From Veillonella sp. VA142 (lineage in GTDB: Bacteria; Bacillota; Negativicutes; Veillonellales; Veillonellaceae), in contig NZ_RQVN01000001.1 of assembly GCF_003992135.1 (NCBI RefSeq), positions 62,001 to 126,000 of the forward strand: 64,000 bases of DNA, in the 5' to 3' direction. Position 1 is the first letter of the stretch. Every line of letters begins with the position of its first letter. Both the position numbers and the translations under genes were made by a program. The notes under the pieces are model-generated. The model was not told where the DNA came from. It searched no databases and worked only from the letters and a program-made list of their open reading frames with translations. Shown piece after piece: positions 57,343 to 64,000 of the stretch.

Positions 57343-60300
57343 ATGCAACACAAACGATCGACAGTATTGACAGCTTTAGTATTGGCAAGTATTTCTACAA
57401 TGGGATTGGCTAATGATACAGATAATTTAGCAGTTGGGGGTTCTCAAACGCAAGGCGGGAATAATACCAATAATCTTACAGTAGGGGATGGTGTTAATTT
57501 TTATCCTAATGCGAAGAACAATATTATGAATACGACGGGGCAACCACATTTTGGTGCGTCCTATAGTTTGGTCTTAGGAGCGAGTGCTGGAAATGATGCA
57601 GGCAATGGAAATGGTACTGCTAAATATCTCATGTTAGTTGGTGACTCTGCAGGAGATAGCTTGTGGGGGAATAGTGCCTATAAATTTATCTTCGGTAGAT
57701 TAGCAGGCTGGAATGCTGGCGGCACATATGCTTTTATGTTCGGCGATAGTGCAGCACGCCGAGCAGCTGGTGATTACAACTTTAGCTTTGGACAAGATGC
57801 GTATTCACAAGATGCTACTAGTTATGGGTCCTATAATTTCAGCTTTGGCCATGGTGCCGGATACAACAACAAAGGAAATCAAAATGTAAGTATCGGATAC
57901 AAAGCTGGCCAAGGAATGACAGGAGATGGTAACTTTGCCTTAGGCCCTACTGCAGGTAACGCAGTTACAGGGAGCCATAACTTTATCTATGGTCAAGATG
58001 CTGGTGCCAACATGTCTGGTAGCCGCAACATCGCCATTGGACAAAACTCTGGGGTTAATGTAAAAGGTGTGTATAACATTGCCTTAGGCTTGGGTGCAGG
58101 TCAAGATGTAGATGGACACGTTTTGAATGCAGCAGCTACTACAGCGGCCGATCGATACGGTCAATCCCAAGGATCCAATAATATGGCATTTGGTAAATAT
58201 GCAGGTTCTCATGTAGCTGGTAATTTTAACATTGCTTTTGCGGAAAATGCTGGTAACCATGTAGGCCATAGCTGGACGAATACGTATGATGCAAATGGAA
58301 ATATAACAGGTACCACGGATACAGGTACAGTAGACGGTGCGGAGCACAACATTGCATTAGGGTTTAGTGCAGGTCAATGGATAGCAGGACAAGATAACTT
58401 TGCAGCAGGCGTCAATGCAGGTAGCTGGGTAAAGGGTGAAAGCAACGTTGTGCTAGGTAAAGAATCTGGTAAAGAAATAACAGGTAATCATAATACAGCT
58501 CTAGGCCATGATAGTGGGAATAAAGTTTCTGGTCATAATAACTTTGTAGCAGGTGCAGAAGCGGGTACTAAAGTAACAGGTAGTAATAACTATGCAGCGG
58601 GCTATAAAGCAGGTAATTCGATTACTGGTAGTGATAATATTACTATGGGTCATGAAGCAGGCAACTCGATTACTGGTAGTGATAATATTGCTATTGGTAA
58701 ACAAGCTAATACTGTTGATAGTGGGTTAACAGCAACTGAAACGATTGCCATTGGTAAAAGTACGAAAGCGCTGAAAAGGAATGCCGCTGCCTTTGGTAAT
58801 GAAAGTGAAGCACAAGAAGAATCTAGTCTTGCCTTGGGCTATAAAGCCATCTCCAATGTGGCAAAAAGCGTGGCTCTCGGTAGTGAAGCAGAGACGGTAG
58901 CAACAGCTGGCGACAGTACAAAAGGTACTGATAATGCCTATACGTCTGAAACATTGAATCTAGGTACAGGAACATCTGCTAAGACATATACATTGAACTT
59001 TGCTGGTGGTAATACCGTAACAGGTGTAATCAGCGTTGGTAAATCCGACCAAACACGCCGTATCCAACATGTTGCACCAGGTTTAATTAGTGCTACCAGT
59101 ACAGATGCAATCAATGGTAGCCAATTATATAGCGTAGCAAGTGAAATCAACAATAAATTGGCTAATATCACTGGCGGAAATAGCTGGAATATCTACACAG
59201 GCGGTTCTGGGGAAACAAACGCATTTACACCAGGAAGTAAAGTAAATACAGGAGCCATTGAAGGATTAGATTTTAAATCTGGCGACTTCAAAGTTGTAGA
59301 GAAAACAACAGCAGATAATAAAAAATACGTTACCATCGAATTGAACCGTGAGGCTTTAAAGAACGATCCAGACTTTAAAGGACCGAAAGGTGACAAAGGA
59401 GAGACTGGTGATCAAGGTGTAGCGGGTCCAGCAGGTCCACAAGGAGCAACAGGAGCCCAAGGTGAAAAAGGCGAAAAAGGTGACCCAGGAGTAGCGGGCC
59501 CAGCAGGTCCACAAGGAGCAACAGGAGCCCAAGGTGAAAAAGGCGAAAAAGGTGACCCAGGAGTAGCGGGTCCAGCAGGCCCACAAGGTCCGCAAGGTTT
59601 ACAAGGTGAAAAAGGCCAAGACGGAGCACAAGGTGCCCCAGGAGCTAAAGGTGAAAAAGGTGAAAAAGGTGACCCAGGTGAACGAGGTGAAAAAGGTGAC
59701 CCAGGAGTAGCAGGACCAAAAGGAGAGCAAGGTCCAAAAGGTCCTCAAGGCGAAAAAGGAGATAAAGGTGAACCAGGTGAAGCCGGCCCAGTAGGTCCAC
59801 AAGGCCCTAAAGGCGGTGTAGACGAAGCATTAGTAAAAGAAGTTCATACACGTATGAACTCTGTAGAAACTAGGTTAGATCAACTAGGCCACAGAATAAA
59901 CACATCTGGTGCTTTAAACGCTGCTCTATCTGCCTTGAAACCATTATCCTTTGATGCAGATGACAAATTCCAAATCATGGCTGGTGTAGGTCATTTCAAA
60001 GGTTCCACAGGTACAGCACTTGGTCTTGGATATTATCCAAATGAAGATATATTACTTCATGGCGGTATGGCAGTAGGGGACTCCGAAAAAATGTACAACC
60101 TTGGTGTGAGCCTCAAAGTTGGATCTCGTTCCAAATCTGATGCATACCAATCTACTTTGTACAACCAAGACACAGATACATTCAATGTGAATGTGGATAC
60201 ACTTTCAGAGAAAGAACAAAAAGAGTTGAAATATACACATTATGGACCAATTTCTATCGTGCCAGTGATGAAAACTGAAATCAAAGCATTAGTACAAGAA

Positions 60301-60411
60301 AACGGTGCGTTGAAAGACCAAGTACACGTATTGGCTGAGCAAGTGAAAGCGCAAAATGAACAAATTCAAGCATTGCAACAAATCACAGCACAGTTGTTGA
60401 ACCGTAAATAA
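57343..60411 (+). CDS. Trimeric autotransporter adhesin (YadA-like) with collagen-like stalk
   Basis: Surface adhesin, 1,022 residues, start after AAGGAAGAG. Signal peptide: [20 protein letters not shown]. Head: about 30-560, many 14- to 16-residue repeats of the NxAxGxxAG type forming a beta-roll. YadA stalk/neck: near 570-620, with [14 protein letters not shown]. Collagen-like run: 48 uninterrupted G-x-y triplets (about 680-823). Anchor barrel: about 855-925, [14 protein letters not shown] to [10 protein letters not shown] further about 95-residue tail follows, with a YGPIS motif and a coiled coil ending LLNRK. A trimer would supply the three chains of a collagen triple helix. Likely binds host or co-aggregating partner surfaces; the ligand is unknown. 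Confidence 0.92.
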   Translation: MQHKRSTVLTALVLASISTMGLANDTDNLAVGGSQTQGGNNTNNLTVGDGVNFYPNAKNNIMNTTGQPHFGASYSLVLGASAGNDAGNGNGTAKYLMLVGDSAGDSLWGNSAYKFIFGRLAGWNAGGTYAFMFGDSAARRAAGDYNFSFGQDAYSQDATSYGSYNFSFGHGAGYNNKGNQNVSIGYKAGQGMTGDGNFALGPTAGNAVTGSHNFIYGQDAGANMSGSRNIAIGQNSGVNVKGVYNIALGLGAGQDVDGHVLNAAATTAADRYGQSQGSNNMAFGKYAGSHVAGNFNIAFAENAGNHVGHSWTNTYDANGNITGTTDTGTVDGAEHNIALGFSAGQWIAGQDNFAAGVNAGSWVKGESNVVLGKESGKEITGNHNTALGHDSGNKVSGHNNFVAGAEAGTKVTGSNNYAAGYKAGNSITGSDNITMGHEAGNSITGSDNIAIGKQANTVDSGLTATETIAIGKSTKALKRNAAAFGNESEAQEESSLALGYKAISNVAKSVALGSEAETVATAGDSTKGTDNAYTSETLNLGTGTSAKTYTLNFAGGNTVTGVISVGKSDQTRRIQHVAPGLISATSTDAINGSQLYSVASEINNKLANITGGNSWNIYTGGSGETNAFTPGSKVNTGAIEGLDFKSGDFKVVEKTTADNKKYVTIELNREALKNDPDFKGPKGDKGETGDQGVAGPAGPQGATGAQGEKGEKGDPGVAGPAGPQGATGAQGEKGEKGDPGVAGPAGPQGPQGLQGEKGQDGAQGAPGAKGEKGEKGDPGERGEKGDPGVAGPKGEQGPKGPQGEKGDKGEPGEAGPVGPQGPKGGVDEALVKEVHTRMNSVETRLDQLGHRINTSGALNAALSALKPLSFDADDKFQIMAGVGHFKGSTGTALGLGYYPNEDILLHGGMAVGDSEKMYNLGVSLKVGSRSKSDAYQSTLYNQDTDTFNVNVDTLSEKEQKELKYTHYGPISIVPVMKTEIKALVQENGALKDQVHVLAEQVKAQNEQIQALQQITAQLLNRK
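59416..59559 (+). repeat. Two 72-bp near-identical repeats in the collagen-like region
   Basis: Each unit encodes 24 residues starting [19 protein letters not shown]. The second differs by silent changes in the first bases, and a third partial unit follows. This invites repeat-number change by recombination, always in steps of eight G-x-y triplets. Confidence 0.9.
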
Positions 60412-60519
60412 TTGTATATCTATCGATAAGTAAGAATAGCTGTATAACTTAGAATTGCGGAATAAAGTAATTCTTATGGATATCATCTTATAGCATGTAA
60501 AATTCTTACTTCGATACAC

Positions 60520-60572
60520 AAAAGAGCTATCTACCGATGAGGAACATCATCGGATAGATAGCTCTTTTGCAT
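60520..60572. terminator. Bidirectional terminator between the adhesin and nadE
   Basis: 14-bp stem AAAAGAGCTATCTA / TAGATAGCTCTTTT with an inner CGATG / CATCG hairpin; A-rich left and T-rich right. Confidence 0.92.
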
Positions 60573-60579
60573 TTGTATA

Positions 60580-62556
60580 TTATTGTTTCTGTAACAATCG
60601 AGATTTACACTCCTCATATCCGCGTGAAAAATACGGTTTTAATTGACTTTCACTTAGGTCAGCCCCAAAGGCACGCTCGCTGATGAGTAACAGCGGCGGA
60701 GACTGGATACGTTTTGCCACCGCTAAGCCGTTGAAAGATTTCCACCAGCGTTCGAGGTCGTTGATAAATTGTTCTGTAGATGTGAAATAGTGAGATATAG
60801 GGTTTGGCAATCCTAATAAGTGTTCTAATGTACCGTTCTCGTAGGCCCGCAAGATATCCTCAGGGGTCAAACGTTGATGAGGCAGTGTATGTGGTGTACC
60901 CTCAACGAAGGCACGGAATAAGCAGTCATGGTATTCGTACTGTAACGGATCGCCTAGGCCTTGAGTTACATCCTGTGCATCAGATAACTCGGCGCTCGGC
61001 ACTACATCAATAGAACCTCGCGGAATGACCTCACGTTGAAAGATGCTTTCATTCATATAGCGAGCCAGAGCATAGACATCTGTTTTCCACACATCCCCCG
61101 TTACGGCAAGGAAACCGGCTAAATCGCCATACATGGTAGCATAGCCAACAGTGAACTCTGTTTTATTCCCATTGCATGTGAAAGCTCCATTTACAGCGGA
61201 TGCAATACCAGCTAAAATGCGAGACGAACGATCACGAGCTTGGATGTTTTCTTTACCTAACGTAGACAACTGCAAGAATGATGTAGTGTTGGAGTCACCA
61301 TGTAATTCTGGGATGACAGGGGTGTTATACTTTGTAAAGTTAGTATTCTCTAATTGCTCAATGGTGGCATTGACACCTTCTTCAATGGGAAATACCCCGT
61401 AATGGCAACCAATATTTCGTGCTAATTGGTAAGCCAAATCTTTCGTCATATCCGAGTTATAACGGCTTGGCATATTGACTAAGTATAAGTTCTCTGGCGG
61501 CAATACAGTGCTGTATAAAGCAGCATTAAGGGCAGAGTCGATACCGCCTGATGCACCAATGACGATGTTCTTAATACCAGTTTGAGCTAAAAATTGACGA
61601 ATGCCGTATTGCAAGGCTTTGAATAGAGTAGGGATGTAAGTAGGAGTGCTTTTTGGTTGCAGTGAGACAGTAGGCTGTGGTTGCCATACTGTATCTTTCA
61701 ACAAGGTAGGTCGTACAGTGTTTTCAAAAGCAGGTACTTCTTCCACAATAGAACCGTTCACGTCATATAGCGTGGAGCAACCGTCATAGATGCAGATATT
61801 TTTACCGTTGTTTTGAATGCCCACATGGTTTGTATAGGCAATAGGAGTATGGTATTGTTTGGCTTGTGCGCTAAATAGGGCGTGGCGCTGTTCTTGCTTA
61901 TGAATTGTGAAAGGGGATGAGGAACAATTCACAATCAGATCAATGTGCTGACCTTTCGCTTTTGCAGATTCTACCATAAGACTTGTGGGACAATCTGAGT
62001 AATACGTATCCCAGCTGTCTTCACAAATAACAGGAGCAATAGTGAAAGCTCCGTGACGCGTGAAAATCGTGAGAGGCTGATTGATATCCGACAAGGATAG
62101 ATTACGCTCTTTCGCCACTACATTGGCACTAGTGAAATACCGAGGTTCATTAAAGTACCGATAACAGGGCAACAAAGTTTTAATGGTAAATGGATAAGGC
62201 TGAGATGGATTAGATACCAGCTGTCCTTTGGATGCTACATATAGGGCATTATATTTGCGAAGACTGCCGTCTAGATTACGGAGACTTTCATCCACACCGA
62301 CATTACCAAAGATAATAGTGAGGTTTGTGTTAGTGGTAGCTTTCACAATTTCGTCACCATAGTAGAGACAATCGTTTATAAAAGGCACTTGGTCCCACAT
62401 ATCACCTACCATGTATCCGCTGAGACACAATTCGGGGAAGATCAGGATGTCCGTACTCACTGCCTTCGCATAGTCGATGGCTTGTATCATAGATTGAAAG
62501 TTTGTAGCAGGCTCACCAGGGTGGACCTGAATTTGACCAAAAGCAATACGAATCAT
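60580..62556 (-). CDS. nadE: Glutamine-dependent NAD+ synthetase
   Basis: Last step of NAD+ synthesis, amidating nicotinic acid adenine dinucleotide with ammonia from glutamine. The 658 residues contain an N-terminal nitrilase-type glutaminase (about 1-285: Glu in FPELCLSGY, Cys in PVICEDSWDTYY). A C-terminal NAD synthase domain follows with the ATP loop IGASGGIDSALNAAL and GYATMYGDLAGFLAVTGDVW. Start follows AAAGGAG on the minus strand. Length is typical for the two-domain form. Confidence 0.95.
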   Translation of the reverse strand: MIRIAFGQIQVHPGEPATNFQSMIQAIDYAKAVSTDILIFPELCLSGYMVGDMWDQVPFINDCLYYGDEIVKATTNTNLTIIFGNVGVDESLRNLDGSLRKYNALYVASKGQLVSNPSQPYPFTIKTLLPCYRYFNEPRYFTSANVVAKERNLSLSDINQPLTIFTRHGAFTIAPVICEDSWDTYYSDCPTSLMVESAKAKGQHIDLIVNCSSSPFTIHKQEQRHALFSAQAKQYHTPIAYTNHVGIQNNGKNICIYDGCSTLYDVNGSIVEEVPAFENTVRPTLLKDTVWQPQPTVSLQPKSTPTYIPTLFKALQYGIRQFLAQTGIKNIVIGASGGIDSALNAALYSTVLPPENLYLVNMPSRYNSDMTKDLAYQLARNIGCHYGVFPIEEGVNATIEQLENTNFTKYNTPVIPELHGDSNTTSFLQLSTLGKENIQARDRSSRILAGIASAVNGAFTCNGNKTEFTVGYATMYGDLAGFLAVTGDVWKTDVYALARYMNESIFQREVIPRGSIDVVPSAELSDAQDVTQGLGDPLQYEYHDCLFRAFVEGTPHTLPHQRLTPEDILRAYENGTLEHLLGLPNPISHYFTSTEQFINDLERWWKSFNGLAVAKRIQSPPLLLISERAFGADLSESQLKPYFSRGYEECKSRLLQKQ

Positions 62557-62827
62557 GGGGAACTCCTTTATTGTATAGATTACAGTGTTGATAGTTATTG
62601 AGTATATTATAGCATTTTATGAGGGACTTGTAGTGGGGAGCGGAAAATAAAGAAAAATTGGAGTATCTCATGTGTGAGGCCTTGTTATTGAGGAGATGGT
62701 GTGTATAAGCTGTATTTGAATGAAAGATTGTGTACTGGCATGACGTAAAAATATGAGATGCATACTAGTTTTTAATTGAAAGATTAAGTATAATGAACTC
62801 ATATAGTTTTTGCTTGAGAGAGGACGT

Positions 62828-63439
62828 ATGTATATGAATAAATTAATAAAAGCGACAATATGCGTAGGGTTAGGCGTAGCTTTTCTAGGGGGATTTTCTT
62901 CTGAAGCAAAGTTTAGCAATGTGGATTCAGCAACAATTGATTTTAAAAACTATGATAACGATTATAAGATATGGTTTAATAACGATGCAGATGAAGTGTA
63001 TATGTACCCAAATGATGGTAAGCTTGAATTGCGAGCTAAAGGAAAGAAAACACAGGTACCAACAACATTAGGGGAAGATACATTTCGGATTAGATCCTAT
63101 TATGATGTTAATCGTGATATTACTTTATATGTGATTGATGCAGGCATAAAAAATGGTAATAGAGGTACATCGACCCGTACTTTTATATATAGATATAATC
63201 GACAAGCAAAGATATGGGAGAAATTAGTAGACTCTGCTAACTATTATAGTCCGTATACAGTGCAAAATATCTATACAAGATTCGCTGAAGATTTAGGGTT
63301 TAAACACGCTGACTTTATGTTAATATTCTCGGATATGGAACATCATAAAGAAGAGTTTTGGTATCCATTAGATTGGAACAATAGTACAGGAAAAATAGAA
63401 TATCAAGCACCTCGTCAAGTTATGATTGATTATGAATAA
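62828..63439 (+). CDS. Secreted protein of unknown function
   Basis: About 203 residues with a signal peptide (NKLIKATICVGLGVAFLGGF, cleavage after about SSEA), so likely periplasmic. The mature part is rich in Asp, Asn, Tyr and aromatic residues (FKNYDNDYKIWFNNDADEVY) and seems mostly beta. I recognise no domain. Start is the ATG at 62828 or the one two codons later; AGAGAGG lies 4 and 10 nt away. A -10 like sequence (TATAAT at 62789-62794) precedes it. It stands alone between nadE and the Abi_2 unit. Confidence 0.7.
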   Translation: MYMNKLIKATICVGLGVAFLGGFSSEAKFSNVDSATIDFKNYDNDYKIWFNNDADEVYMYPNDGKLELRAKGKKTQVPTTLGEDTFRIRSYYDVNRDITLYVIDAGIKNGNRGTSTRTFIYRYNRQAKIWEKLVDSANYYSPYTVQNIYTRFAEDLGFKHADFMLIFSDMEHHKEEFWYPLDWNNSTGKIEYQAPRQVMIDYE

Positions 63440-63454
63440 AAGATAGAACAAGTA

Positions 63455-63483
63455 TTGACAATTTGTGAAAATAGGATTATTCT
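63455..63483 (+). promoter_or_regulatory. Promoter of the small RNA upstream of the Abi_2 gene
   Basis: TTGACA, 17 bp, TATTCT. Transcription would begin near 63490, just before the structured segment. Confidence 0.65.
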
Positions 63484-63489
63484 ATAGGT

Positions 63490-63546
63490 GAGACAAACCC
63501 CCCACATCCGCAAGGACAGATATATTCTGACGTGGGGCTTTTTTTA
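63490..63546 (+). ncRNA. Small structured RNA, candidate abiF-type antitoxin RNA
   Basis: The roughly 55-nt transcript folds cleanly into a three-way junction. P1 pairs CCCCAC (63500-63505) with GTGGGG (63532-63537). P2 is TCC-GCAA-GGA (63507-63516), a GNRA tetraloop hairpin. P3 is CAGA-TATAT-TCTG (63517-63529). Seven U follow, so P1 also ends transcription. A 5' GAGACAAAC stretch could pair elsewhere. The gene directly downstream encodes an Abi_2 protein; a conserved abiF RNA motif upstream of such genes is known. I cannot compare it with that model here, so the family name is inference, while promoter, fold and terminator are seen. Confidence 0.65.
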
Positions 63547-63563
63547 TACTGAGAGGAAATGCT

Positions 63564-64000
63564 ATGAAAGAACCTAGATCGTTATCTTATGATGAATTGC
63601 TAGAGTTATTTTCCAAGCGTGGTATGAGTATTTCTGGAGTAAATAATTCTATTATTCAACACATAAACTATTATAAATTAAAAGACTTTGCAACGCCATT
63701 TGCTAATTATGATGATAATGGAGAATTACATTATAAAAATTTAATCTTTTCTGATATACTAAAACGGTATTATCAGGATAAAAATTTAAGATATTTTATT
63801 ATGCATGCTATTGAACTTATTGAAGTGTCTATTAAAGCAAACTTCTCACATATTTTAGGCGAAAGGTATGGTGCATTTGGTTATTTAGATTTTAACAAAT
63901 GGTATAATAGGCGAAAAATGACTCGATACACAGTTGAAAGATTACAATATCGAGTGAAGGAAGAATTGCAAAAGTCTATAAGGCGACTTGAGCATAAAGA
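63564..64000 (+). CDS. Abi_2-family (AbiD/AbiF-like) protein, 3' part outside window
   Basis: The 145 codons in view match the N-terminal half of Abi_2 proteins: SLSYDELLELFSKRGMSIS, INYYKLKDFATPF, then DILKRYYQDKNLRYFIMHAIE and EVSIKANFSHILGERYG. The last part resembles the first R-x4-6-H type motif region of this HEPN-like family. Abi_2 proteins are linked to abortive phage infection in lactococci and act as RNA-regulated toxins in abiF systems. ATG follows GAGAGG. The gene sits 18 bp after the terminator of a small RNA, so its translation message must come by read-through or another promoter. Function inferred from family. Confidence 0.85.
   Translation, partial: MKEPRSLSYDELLELFSKRGMSISGVNNSIIQHINYYKLKDFATPFANYDDNGELHYKNLIFSDILKRYYQDKNLRYFIMHAIELIEVSIKANFSHILGERYGAFGYLDFNKWYNRRKMTRYTVERLQYRVKEELQKSIRRLEHK

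Overview
The window looks like a chromosomal segment of a Veillonella species (Negativicutes, diderm Firmicutes). It is AT-rich, it has a PolC-type replicative polymerase, a SufCBDSU operon and Firmicutes-style GGAGG ribosome binding sites. It also has outer-membrane trimeric autotransporter adhesins, which need a second membrane. Genus assignment is inference from gene content; no rRNA or tRNA gene was seen.

Layout. 1-6950: purine biosynthesis, with a long FGAM synthase (purL, cut by the window edge) divergent from purF-purM-purN-purD. 7031-10226: nhaA, a secreted 3D-domain wall protein and a TerC-family protein. 10609-15156: rlmD, a nonsense-interrupted YadA-like adhesin, a Dcu dicarboxylate transporter and a deleted amino-acid permease remnant. 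15436-19629: wall amidase plus GerMN lipoprotein, then an Opu-type osmolyte importer with permease fused to binding protein. 19887-25719: thiL, then tsaE-tsaB-rimI-tsaD running by overlaps into a histidine kinase/ANTAR regulator pair. 25756-27817: CIRCE-controlled groES-groEL. 28096-30544: catalase and DoxX, embedded in repeated hairpin elements. 31093-32346: a lysA-type decarboxylase behind a long leader. 32715-38149: sufCBDSU behind a candidate RNA switch, followed by a BFD-like ferredoxin on the other strand. 38429-49483: HAD phosphatase, M29 aminopeptidase, comEA-comEC-holA-VanW-polC. 49496-53617: gluconate kinase and permease, then gltS. 53859-57013: a split pyruvate formate-lyase with its activase. 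57343-60411: a trimeric autotransporter with a collagen-like stalk. 60580-63439: nadE and a secreted unknown. 63455-64000: a promoter, a small structured RNA and the start of an Abi_2 gene.

How the genes work together. The metabolic parts fit an anaerobe that uses organic and amino acids: Dcu and GltS uptake, PFL for pyruvate cleavage, gluconate entry, Suf for Fe-S enzymes, and catalase plus DoxX near redox genes. TsaB/D/E supply the tRNA t6A modification. ComEA/ComEC support DNA uptake.

Most interesting points: (1) the 63.5-kb RNA plus Abi_2 unit, which resembles the abiF RNA toxin-antitoxin arrangement, with a clean three-way-junction fold; (2) 147-bp tandem hairpin repeats with a diverged copy whose outer stem changed on both sides; (3) a PolC that appears to lack the 3'-5' exonuclease insert; (4) PFL whose glycyl-radical domain is a separate 79-residue protein; (5) a promoter/terminator switch ahead of suf; (6) periplasmic coiled-coil extensions after the YadA anchor.
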